From contig JALVBA010000035.1 of assembly GCA_027010905.1 (NCBI GenBank), forward strand, positions 1 through 13,724: DNA of 13,724 nt, written 5' to 3'. Positions 1 to 6,510 of this stretch are shown in pieces (position 1 is the first letter of the stretch; each line of letters opens with the position of its first letter). Under the pieces are notes generated by a model. The model was given only the letters and a program-made list of their open reading frames with translations. It searched no databases and was not told the DNA's origin. The DNA is from Marinilabiliaceae bacterium. GTDB lineage: Bacteria; Bacteroidota; Bacteroidia; Bacteroidales; Marinilabiliaceae. Both the position numbers and the translations under genes were made by a program.

Positions 1-51
1 CATGTTTTCTTGTAATTGTGCTTCCGCAATAAATACATTTTTTTTATTCAT
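1..51 (-). CDS. Start of an unidentified gene, cut by the window edge
   Basis: An ATG on the minus strand at 51 opens a frame that runs to the left edge (17 codons, beginning MNKKNVFIAEAQLQ) without a stop. A possible -7 promoter element lies 16 bases upstream (68-75), which makes a real start plausible. Too little protein is visible to assign a family or function. The 17 residues show no signal peptide character. The call rests only on frame, start and upstream element. Confidence 0.45.
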   Translation of the reverse strand, partial: MNKKNVFIAEAQLQENM

Positions 52-67
52 AACCTTTGATTTACTG

Positions 68-75
68 CAAAGCTA
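68..75 (-). promoter_or_regulatory. Possible Bacteroidota -7 promoter element
   Basis: The minus strand reads TAGCTTTG, matching the Bacteroidota -7 consensus TAnnTTTG, 16 bases before the ATG at 51. No TTTG was found at the usual 19 to 21 base spacing upstream, so only half of the promoter signature is present. Confidence 0.35.
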
Positions 76-228
76 CGTCAATTAAGGACTATAGAAGTTT
101 CGAACAACCAATTTGTCCATTAGGCCTACATATTTGAACTAATACCAGATAAGAGCTCTTGGTTTCTTAGCATATCAAAGGATCCAGAATAGCATTATCC
201 TTCGCTGACTTTAATTCACTCAGCCCTC

Positions 229-247
229 CGCGGATTTGCAATCCGTG
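229..247. repeat. Short palindrome, REP-like hairpin
   Basis: CGGATT (231-236) and AATCCG (240-245) are perfectly complementary across a three-base loop, and one wobble plus one C-G pair extend the stem outward to 8 pairs. From memory, hairpins built on GGATTTGCAATCC recur in Bacteroidota intergenic regions. That recollection cannot be tested within one window. Confidence 0.4.
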
Positions 248-320
248 CCTTGTAACAATAGCTTAATTAAAGCCCGGTGTAATTAAGTGTTGCGTTTTGC
301 CCCATTACGTACTCTTGACG

Positions 321-357
321 ATTGAATGTACTTCGCTGCGCTTCGTACGATGTCAAT
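321..357. repeat. Imperfect palindrome around GTAC...GTAC
   Basis: ATTGA (321-325) pairs with TCAAT (353-357), and inside it two GTAC copies (328-331 and 345-348) pair, enclosing a TTCGCTGCGCTTC core. It looks like an interspersed palindromic repeat. No function can be assigned. Confidence 0.3.
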
Positions 358-438
358 GTCTGTCTTGTGGGATGGAGGGGGTTGTCCAGTGCTTGTGTAT
401 GAACGACTGCATCGTGTTTTGTTAATAATCTAGATAAC

Positions 439-470
439 TAATGAAGGTTGCATAATAGATACCTTCATTA
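439..470. repeat. Perfect 10-bp inverted repeat
   Basis: TAATGAAGGT (439-448) and ACCTTCATTA (461-470) are exact reverse complements with a 12-base loop. It lies 74 bases past the end of the thioredoxin-fold gene on the minus strand. It might form that transcript's 3' end, but no T-run follows the stem on the minus strand, so it is not a canonical intrinsic terminator. Confidence 0.5.
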
Positions 471-543
471 CACAAAAAACAGGGCAACAAGTCTAACGAC
501 TCATGACAATAAGTAGAATCAGCAATTTAGGAAAAAAAAGTAA

Positions 544-1071
544 TTAGTTTCTGACAAGAGAGGAGAGGGCGTCAGATATTTTGTTCATAGAAGTTGATTT
601 GGTAACAATTCTACCATCTCCATCGATAAGAATTATAACTGGCCCAGATGCCTGAAATGTTTTTGCAATGCCATTTGCACCTTGCAGGTCACAAATGTGA
701 TAAAAATTTTGGATGTCGTCCATCACAATGGCCTCTTTAACAGGAGTTATAAAACGGTCTAAGGATATTGAAACAACTTCAACTCCATCTCCATTGTAAA
801 AACCGGAATTGGAGAATCGTTCTTTAATCTCCTCCAGCTGGTAATTCTTCACCCTCGATGGAGCGTAATATGATGCCCATACATCAATTAATACCATCTT
901 ACCTTTAAGATTATCTATTAAGAAAGGTTCACCTGAAATTAAGGTGGTCTTTAGTTCTGGGATTTTATCTCCAACACCCATGCCTGTCTTGTATGGAGAA
1001 GTCCCTGTATTAAACGAGAGAAATACTGTTCCCGTTAATAGTACTATAATTGATAGTTTTAGTAAACTCAT
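544..1071 (-). CDS. TlpA/redoxin-like thioredoxin-fold protein, exported, active-site cysteines lost
   Basis: This 175-residue protein begins with a hydrophobic segment (residues 4-20) that reads as a Sec signal peptide or N-terminal anchor. No lipobox cysteine is visible. The rest has the layout of periplasmic TlpA/AhpC-TSA proteins: a GDKIPEL entry around 34-40, a LKGKMVLIDVWAS strand around 55-67, the active-site loop, a GVEVVSISLD strand at 96-105, and a cis-proline segment GPVIILIDGDG at 143-153. Where relatives carry WCxPC this one has Y69-A70-P71-S72, so both redox cysteines are replaced. The only cysteine is C127. It is therefore unlikely to act as a thiol oxidoreductase, and a binding or structural role is an inference. 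It shares the operon's strand but lies beyond the leuB terminator, so it is probably transcribed separately. Confidence 0.75.
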   Translation of the reverse strand: MSLLKLSIIVLLTGTVFLSFNTGTSPYKTGMGVGDKIPELKTTLISGEPFLIDNLKGKMVLIDVWASYYAPSRVKNYQLEEIKERFSNSGFYNGDGVEVVSISLDRFITPVKEAIVMDDIQNFYHICDLQGANGIAKTFQASGPVIILIDGDGRIVTKSTSMNKISDALSSLVRN

Positions 1072-1548
1072 TTATTAAGTTTTCGTTAAACAAATAGTTC
1101 TCTACCTATGACAAATAATATTCCATTTGTACTGATAGAAAATTAAAATAACTTTTAATGTGGTTTTGATTTATTATATTTTTCCTGATGCAAAGTATAG
1201 GAAAAAAAACGAAAGTTGTTGAGATTTTAGATTAACATGACCAATAAAGTGATTAGTGTGTAGTATTGTGATGGCAAAAGTAAGTTGTCATTTACTTTTT
1301 TCCAAATTAAGAGATATTTGTTTTCTAAAAACAGATAACATATCAAATCTGATATTTTGCAACAGGCACAATATCAGCATGATAGAAATTGCAGCACAGA
1401 GGGTTAAAAAAGCATAAAAAAGAAAAATTATCCTTTTTTTATTTAGATTTAATACAATTAAGCTGTTTTAAGCCTTTTATTCTGTTTATTTGCAGACATC
1501 ACGAATTGTTGTTATTGTATATGCTAAAATTAATAAAAAAGAGATTAA
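1072..1548. other. AT-rich intergenic stretch
   Basis: No convincing gene lies between the thioredoxin-fold gene and the leu operon terminator. It should hold the former's promoter, but I did not find a clean TAnnTTTG on the minus strand. The only clear structure is the inverted repeat at 1349-1377. A lysine-rich plus-strand frame from 1389 was rejected because it runs through the terminator and into leuB. Confidence 0.5.
1349..1377. repeat. 8-bp inverted repeat, possible operator
   Basis: CTGATATT (1349-1356) and AATATCAG (1370-1377) are exact reverse complements separated by 13 bases. The spacing would suit a dimeric regulator binding two successive helical turns, or a weak hairpin. No gene start is close by, so the role is unknown. 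Confidence 0.3.
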
Positions 1549-1577
1549 AAACCCGGAAAACTATATTTTCCGGGTTT
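1549..1577 (-). terminator. Intrinsic terminator of the ilv-leu operon
   Basis: AAACCCGGAAAA and TTTTCCGGGTTT form a perfect 12-bp stem with a five-base loop (1561-1565). On the minus strand the stem runs into a T-rich tail, giving CCGGG followed by five T. It lies 38 bases after the leuB stop codon. The stem is symmetric, so it may also stop plus-strand transcripts less efficiently. Confidence 0.9.
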
Positions 1578-1615
1578 CTATTCAGTATAATAAGTAAACC
1601 AATCAGAGGTAAAAC

Positions 1616-2686
1616 TTATTTGCTTTTGATATAATCAACAATCCAGTCACCCACTTCAGAAGTTGTTTTGGCAGAAACACCTTCAGCAATATCTTCAGTA
1701 ACAATATTTGAGTCAATAGACTTCTCAATAGCCTCACGTATCATTGCGCCTTCGTCCATCAACTTAAATGCATACTCAAACATCATAGCAGCGGATAGAA
1801 TTGTAGCTACAGGGTTTGCAATATTTTTTCCGGCAGCCTGAGGGTATGAACCGTGAATAGGTTCAAATACCGATGTGTGAAGGCCAATCGAAGCTGAAGG
1901 AAGTAGACCGAGTGATCCGGTAATAACACTAGCCTCGTCGGTAAGGATATCACCAAACATATTCTCAGTAACCATAACATCAAAGTTTTTAGGCCCTTGT
2001 ATAAGTTGCATTGCAGCATTGTCAACAAACATGTACTCTACTGTCACTTCGGGGTAATCAGGCTCCATCTTCTGAGCTGTTTCGCGCCACAGCCTTGATG
2101 TTGCCAACACATTAGCTTTATCAACAATAGTTAATTTTTTACGTCTCACCATTGCATACTCAAAAGCCAGCTTACATATACGTATAATCTCATCTTTGGA
2201 GTATACGCTACTGTCATAAGCAGTATTGCCATCTTCAGAACGTCCCTGAGGTTTTCCGAAGTAGATACCACCAGTAAGCTCCCTCACACACATAAAATCT
2301 GCTCCGTCAACCAGTTCAGTTTTTAGGGGTGATTTATGAATAAGTGATTTAAAGGTATTTACAGGTCGTAGATTAGCATATAGGCCAAGTTTCTTACGCA
2401 TTGCCAGTAAACCCTGCTCAGGCCTTACCGGAGCATTAGGGTCGTTATCGAAACGAGGGTCACCAATTGCTCCAAAAAGAACAGCATCAGAGTTCATGCA
2501 AATATCATGAGTCTTATCAGGATATGGGTTGCCTGTTTTATCAATGGCAACAGCGCCAACAAGCCCTTCGGTATAATTTATCTCATGCCCGAATTTTTCA
2601 CTTACAGCATCAACAACTCTCTTTGCCTGCTCTACAATTTCCGGTCCTATTCCGTCACCCGGAAGTAATGCGATATTTAATTTCAT
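1616..2686 (-). CDS. leuB: 3-isopropylmalate dehydrogenase
   Basis: LeuB oxidatively decarboxylates 3-isopropylmalate to 2-oxoisocaproate using NAD+ and a divalent metal, in the cytoplasm. The 356-residue length is usual. The N-terminus carries LLPGDGIGPE (7-16). Substrate and metal residues of the family are in place: R97, R107, R135, Y142, K190, D222, D246 and D250. The cofactor loop EPIHGSYPQAAG (275-286) has Q283 where many LeuB proteins have the Asp that holds the NAD ribose, which may be normal for this lineage. It is the last gene of the operon, 94 bases after cimA and followed by a strong terminator. With a citramalate synthase next to it, it likely also acts on 3-methylmalate to give 2-oxobutyrate, as LeuB does in citramalate-pathway organisms (inference). 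Confidence 0.96.
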   Translation of the reverse strand: MKLNIALLPGDGIGPEIVEQAKRVVDAVSEKFGHEINYTEGLVGAVAIDKTGNPYPDKTHDICMNSDAVLFGAIGDPRFDNDPNAPVRPEQGLLAMRKKLGLYANLRPVNTFKSLIHKSPLKTELVDGADFMCVRELTGGIYFGKPQGRSEDGNTAYDSSVYSKDEIIRICKLAFEYAMVRRKKLTIVDKANVLATSRLWRETAQKMEPDYPEVTVEYMFVDNAAMQLIQGPKNFDVMVTENMFGDILTDEASVITGSLGLLPSASIGLHTSVFEPIHGSYPQAAGKNIANPVATILSAAMMFEYAFKLMDEGAMIREAIEKSIDSNIVTEDIAEGVSAKTTSEVGDWIVDYIKSK

Positions 2687-2732
2687 CTCTTTTATGATTT
2701 TACTATATAAATGTTAATGTCTTCTGTAATTT

Positions 2733-2758
2733 CTCTCAATAACGTTGAGAGTTTTTTT
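2733..2758 (+). terminator. Terminator-like hairpin facing the plus strand
   Basis: CTCTCAA (2733-2739) and TTGAGAG (2745-2751) form a 7-bp stem with a five-base loop, followed on the plus strand by seven T. On the operon's own strand the A-run precedes the hairpin, so it should not stop leu transcripts. No plus-strand gene points into it. It may limit antisense transcription into cimA or be fortuitous. Confidence 0.4.
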
Positions 2759-2780
2759 AAGTTTCTGTAAAAGCAAAGAT

Positions 2781-4298
2781 TTAATTACCATTTTCAATAA
2801 TGTTAAGCATCTTTACGGTTGCCTTAATAGCCGCCTCTGTCTGGTCGGCATCCAGTCCTCTGGTCTTAAACTCTTTGTTATTAAAATCCCATGTAATGAT
2901 AGCCTCAACGAGAGCATTTGTTTTTCCTCCGGGAGGAATTGTAACCGAGTAGTCGATCAGCACAGGATGAGGTTTCTCAAGTTTTTCATAAATTTTCCAG
3001 AGAGCTTTCATAAAAGCGTCATACTGGCCATCACCAACAGACGACTCCTGATAGGAGTGTTTTCCTATCTGTATGCTGAGGGTTGCAACCGGGCGCAAGC
3101 CATGAGCAAGAGAGAGGTAGTAATTTTTCACTTTAATTTTATTGTCGGTTGTACTTTTCAGTACATCTGAGATGATATAGGGTAGGTCTTCGGTAGTTAC
3201 ATTCTCCTTTTTATCTCCAAGCTCAATAACTCGTTTTGTAATCTTCTTCATCTCGTCAGGGTTTAATCTTATCCCAAGCTCTTGAAGGTTTTTAAGAATG
3301 TTGGCTTTTCCTGAAGTTTTACCCAGAGCGTACTTTCGTATACGTCCAAATCTTTCGGGTAGCAGGTCGTTGTAGTAAAGGTTATCTTTGTTATCTCCAT
3401 CAGCATGCACTCCGCTACACTGCGTAAAAACATACTCTCCAATCAACGGTTTGTTTGCCGGAATCCTCACTCCTGATATTGTCTCTACCAACCTGCTTAC
3501 CTTTGTAAGCTTTGACTCATTCAGGTTATTCTTAATTTTCAGATGGTCGTTGAGCAGTCCTAACACACTCGCTAGCGATGCATTCCCGGTACGCTCTCCC
3601 AGTCCGTTTACGGTAGTGTGCACAGCCTTTATGCCTGAGCGTATGGCAGCAAAAACATTAGCAACTGCAAGATCATAATCATTATGAGCATGGAAATCGA
3701 AGTGAAGATTTGGGTATTTATCTACCATCATAGAGCAATACTCTTCTGTTTGAGCAGGATTCAAAATCCCCAAAGTATCGGGAAGCATAAATCGTTTAAT
3801 GGGAGTTGACTTCAACTCATCCATCATAAAAAAGACATATTCGGGGGAGTTAATAATTCCGTTCGACCAGTCTTCAAGATAGATATTCACTTCAATCCCC
3901 ATCTCCGTTGCAGAAGCAATAATATTTTTGATATCTTCCACATGCTCTTCAGGTGTTTTACGCAGTTGAAGTTTAACGTGCTTTAACGACCCTTTGGTCA
4001 GAAGATTTACCACTTTTCCTCCGGCGTCCTGAATCCATTTTAGTGAGATACCTCCATCAACAAAACCAAGCACCTCAACTTTATCGAGGTGGTTATTCCC
4101 CTTTGCCCAATGAGTTATGGCTTTAACCGCCTCATACTCTCCTTCCGACACCCTCGCTGATGCAACTTCAATCCGGTCAACTTTTATCTCCTCCAACAGA
4201 AACTGAGAAATAGCTAATTTCTCTGATTTGTTAAATGAGACTCCTGTTGTCTGCTCTCCATCACGCAGGGTGGTATCCATTATTTCCATATCGCTCAT
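2781..4298 (-). CDS. cimA: (R)-citramalate synthase, Leptospira type (2-isopropylmalate synthase family)
   Basis: This is a 505-residue DRE-TIM metallolyase: TTLRDGEQ at 9-16 (metal ligand D13), HAH at 203-205 (metal ligands H203 and H205), SGVHADGD at 296-302 (catalytic His H298), and a C-terminal LeuA-type regulatory domain from about 390. I assign it as citramalate synthase, condensing pyruvate with acetyl-CoA, rather than a second LeuA. The pyruvate-pocket residues I recall for Leptospira interrogans CimA (R16, D17, L81, L104, Y144, E146, T179) all recur here at a constant offset of four: R12, D13, L77, L100, Y140, E142, T175. Long stretches such as LPERFGR and IPPGGKT also resemble that enzyme. 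The gene sits between leuD and leuB, whose products process citramalate in the known pathway. Automatic pipelines may call it 2-isopropylmalate synthase. Substrate choice is inferred, not shown. Confidence 0.82.
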   Translation of the reverse strand: MSDMEIMDTTLRDGEQTTGVSFNKSEKLAISQFLLEEIKVDRIEVASARVSEGEYEAVKAITHWAKGNNHLDKVEVLGFVDGGISLKWIQDAGGKVVNLLTKGSLKHVKLQLRKTPEEHVEDIKNIIASATEMGIEVNIYLEDWSNGIINSPEYVFFMMDELKSTPIKRFMLPDTLGILNPAQTEEYCSMMVDKYPNLHFDFHAHNDYDLAVANVFAAIRSGIKAVHTTVNGLGERTGNASLASVLGLLNDHLKIKNNLNESKLTKVSRLVETISGVRIPANKPLIGEYVFTQCSGVHADGDNKDNLYYNDLLPERFGRIRKYALGKTSGKANILKNLQELGIRLNPDEMKKITKRVIELGDKKENVTTEDLPYIISDVLKSTTDNKIKVKNYYLSLAHGLRPVATLSIQIGKHSYQESSVGDGQYDAFMKALWKIYEKLEKPHPVLIDYSVTIPPGGKTNALVEAIITWDFNNKEFKTRGLDADQTEAAIKATVKMLNIIENGN

Positions 4299-4326
4299 TT
4301 TTTATTCAGCCATTTGCTGTTTAATT

Positions 4327-4358
4327 ATTCATCTGAGAACTTAAGTCATCTGATGAAT
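4327..4358. repeat. Inverted repeat in the leuD-cimA gap
   Basis: ATTCATC (4327-4333) and GATGAAT (4352-4358) are exact reverse complements. Inside them TGA and TCA add three pairs across a three-base bulge. The hairpin would form in the operon mRNA just after leuD. It has no T-run, so it is more likely an mRNA structure than a terminator. Confidence 0.4.
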
Positions 4359-4374
4359 GGTAGATCGTATTAAA

Positions 4375-4983
4375 CTAAAGAGCCGAAAATGTTGGAACTT
4401 TTTTTTCGAACTCTGTAATCTCTTCTTTTATATTCAACAGATAGTCGATGTCATCAAATCCGTTAAGCATACAGTTTTTCTTATACCCGTTTATCTCAAA
4501 CGACTCCTTCTCTCCTGTTGACAAGAGTGTTACTGTTTGATTTTCGAGGTTAATCTCAATTTGGGTTTTAGCATCTTTTTCTATTGCAGAAAATATCTTC
4601 TTCAAAAACTCATCTGATACTTGAACAGGCAATACGCCATTGTTTAATGAGTTATTTTTGAAGATGTCGGCAAAGTAACTCGACACAACAGCCTTTAATC
4701 CATATCCGGCAACAGCCCATGCAGCATGTTCGCGACTAGAGCCACTCCCAAAATTCTTTCCGGCAACAAGCACATCGCCGCTATAGTTGGGATTGTTAAG
4801 GACAAAATCCTTTTTTGGATTTCCAGCCTTATCGTATCTCCAGTCGGCAAAAAGGTTATCACCAAAACCCTCTTTAGTTGTTGCTTTCAGAAAACGTGCC
4901 GGTATAATCTGGTCGGTATCTACATTTTCGATGGGCAGAGGAATCATCGTGGTTGTTAGTGTTGTGAATTTATCTATTGACAT
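4375..4983 (-). CDS. leuD: 3-isopropylmalate dehydratase, small subunit
   Basis: LeuD is the swivelling small subunit that closes over the iron-sulfur subunit LeuC to isomerise 2-isopropylmalate to 3-isopropylmalate. In the citramalate route the same enzyme converts citramalate to 3-methylmalate. At 202 residues it has normal length for the bacterial two-subunit enzyme. Family motifs are visible: NVDTDQIIPARFLK at 20-33 and GKNFGSGSSREHAAWA at 75-90, the latter being the substrate-binding loop. The gene follows leuC after 104 bases, a wide gap for the pair, and that gap contains a stable GC-rich hairpin. The ATG at 4983 places the motifs at usual distances from the N-terminus. Confidence 0.96.
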   Translation of the reverse strand: MSIDKFTTLTTTMIPLPIENVDTDQIIPARFLKATTKEGFGDNLFADWRYDKAGNPKKDFVLNNPNYSGDVLVAGKNFGSGSSREHAAWAVAGYGLKAVVSSYFADIFKNNSLNNGVLPVQVSDEFLKKIFSAIEKDAKTQIEINLENQTVTLLSTGEKESFEINGYKKNCMLNGFDDIDYLLNIKEEITEFEKKVPTFSAL

Positions 4984-4998
4984 ATTCTTTTTATTTAA

Positions 4999-5033
4999 AG
5001 CCCCCTCCCAACCTCCCCCAAAGGGAGAGGAGG
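4999..5033. repeat. GC-rich palindromic repeat between leuC and leuD
   Basis: CCTCCCCC (5012-5019) and GGGAGAGG (5023-5030) flank AAA. On the operon strand the RNA forms eight consecutive pairs (one G-U) with a three-base loop, inside a wider CT-rich/GA-rich segment. The base composition is unlike the surrounding AT-rich DNA. I recall CCTCCCCCAAAGGG-type sequences as recurring intergenic elements in Bacteroidota, but cannot confirm that here. The hairpin could stabilise the leuC 3' end or mark a processing point. Confidence 0.5.
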
Positions 5034-5087
5034 CAGGTTACTATTCTTTATTATTGATTTATATTTTTCAAATATTCTCTGCTTAAA

Positions 5088-6485
5088 CTAAACTTTACGT
5101 GGGTCTGTCAGCTTTCCGGTAATGGCAGCAGCAGCAGCCGTTAACGGGCTGGCAAGCATTGTTCGTGCTCCTGGTCCCTGACGCCCCTCAAAGTTTCTGT
5201 TTGAAGTGGATACTGAATATTTTCCGGCAGGTATCTTATCTTCATTCATTGCCAGACATGCAGAACATCCCGGTTGACGAAGTTCGAATCCGGCCTCCTC
5301 AAGAGTATCTTTTATACCCTCTTCAATGGCCTGCTTCTCCACGAGTTTACTTCCGGGAACAATCCATGCAACTACACCATCAGCTTTTTTATGTCCCTTA
5401 ATCGCATTGGCAAATGACCTAAGGTCTTCGATTCGACCATTGGTACAACTTCCCACAAAGACATAGTCAATCTGTTTTCCTTCAAGTTTATCTCCCGGGT
5501 TAAATCCCATGTAGTTGAGCGACTTTGAGAAGGAGGTCTGTGATGCTGTGTCAATACTGTCCAATACAGGAATTGAGCCTGACAGCTTCTCTCCCATGCC
5601 GGGATTTGTACCGTAAGTAATCATCGGTTCAATATCGTTTGCATCAAAATGGAATTCTTTATCAAACTCAGCATCATCATCGGTGCAGAGAGATTTCCAG
5701 TAATCAACAGCCCTCTCCCAGTTTTCACCGGTAGGAGCATGCTTACGTCCTTTAATATAATCGAAAGTTGTTTGGTCGGGAGCAATCATTCCGCCACGGG
5801 CACCCATCTCAATACTCATATTACAAACAGTCATTCGGGCTTCCATGGTCATACTTCGGATTGCCGAACCGGCAAATTCGATGAAGTAACCGGTGCCACC
5901 GCCTGTTGTCATTTTGGAGATGATATAGAGGATAATATCTTTTGACGTTACAACACTACCCAATTCGCCATCAATCTTAATGAGCATCCGTTTAGCCTTG
6001 GGCTGTAAGATACATTGAGTTGCAAGAGCCATCTCAACCTCACTTGTTCCAATGCCAAAAGCGATACTGCCAAAAGCTCCGTGAGTTGATGTATGGCTAT
6101 CGCCGCAAACAATTGTCATTCCGGGTTGGGTAAGACCTAACTCAGGGCCAACAACATGAACAATGCCACTGTTTGGTGTGTTTAGTCCGAAAATTTGAAT
6201 ATCGTTCTCTGCACAATTCTTCTCCAGTTTCTCAACCTGAAGTCTCGAAAGCTCCTCTTTAATGGGGAGGTGCTGGTTTTTGGTGGGGATATTATGGTCG
6301 GGAGTAGCCAAAACCCGTTTGGGGTTGAATACACTTATCCCTCTCTCTCTAAGTCCTTCGAAAGCCTGAGGGCTTGTAACTTCGTGTATGTAATGTCGGT
6401 CAACAAAAAGTACATCAGGTCCATTGGGAATAGACTTAACCACATGGCTATCCCATATCTTATCAAATAGTGTTTTACCTTTCAA
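5088..6485 (-). CDS. leuC: 3-isopropylmalate dehydratase, large subunit
   Basis: LeuC is the aconitase-family subunit carrying the [4Fe-4S] cluster that dehydrates and rehydrates 2-isopropylmalate together with LeuD. The 465-residue length is standard. The three cluster cysteines are C347 (in GSCTNGR), C407 and C410 (in PGCSAC). Other hallmarks are CGDSHTSTHGAFG at 127-139, and GPGARTMLASP at 437-447 with its substrate-binding Arg and Ser. The C-terminal TDPRKV also fits the family. The gene starts only 25 bases after leuA, consistent with one transcript. With cimA nearby, the enzyme probably handles citramalate as well (inference from the pathway). Confidence 0.97.
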   Translation of the reverse strand: MKGKTLFDKIWDSHVVKSIPNGPDVLFVDRHYIHEVTSPQAFEGLRERGISVFNPKRVLATPDHNIPTKNQHLPIKEELSRLQVEKLEKNCAENDIQIFGLNTPNSGIVHVVGPELGLTQPGMTIVCGDSHTSTHGAFGSIAFGIGTSEVEMALATQCILQPKAKRMLIKIDGELGSVVTSKDIILYIISKMTTGGGTGYFIEFAGSAIRSMTMEARMTVCNMSIEMGARGGMIAPDQTTFDYIKGRKHAPTGENWERAVDYWKSLCTDDDAEFDKEFHFDANDIEPMITYGTNPGMGEKLSGSIPVLDSIDTASQTSFSKSLNYMGFNPGDKLEGKQIDYVFVGSCTNGRIEDLRSFANAIKGHKKADGVVAWIVPGSKLVEKQAIEEGIKDTLEEAGFELRQPGCSACLAMNEDKIPAGKYSVSTSNRNFEGRQGPGARTMLASPLTAAAAAITGKLTDPRKV

Positions 6486-6510
6486 TTTTCTGAATTTTAG
6501 AAGTTAATTA

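Larger units (their letters stand above)
76..543. other. Noncoding stretch with several palindromes
   Basis: I see no convincing gene here. The stretch separates the left-edge gene from the thioredoxin-fold gene and holds three palindromic segments (229-247, 321-357, 439-470), listed separately. Short open frames across 321-400 translate into sequence of the kind typical of interspersed palindromic repeats rather than protein. It could be the debris of a small non-autonomous element, but no transposase or target-site duplication is visible. Confidence 0.5.

Noticed and set aside
439..470. Terminator for the thioredoxin-fold gene
   Set aside because: The stem is perfect, but no T-run follows it on the minus strand, so it is reported only as an inverted repeat.
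1389..1634. Plus-strand open frame of 81 codons rich in Lys, Leu and Ile
   Set aside because: It runs through the operon terminator and overlaps the end of leuB. The composition simply reflects AT-rich DNA, and it has no recognisable domain or promoter.
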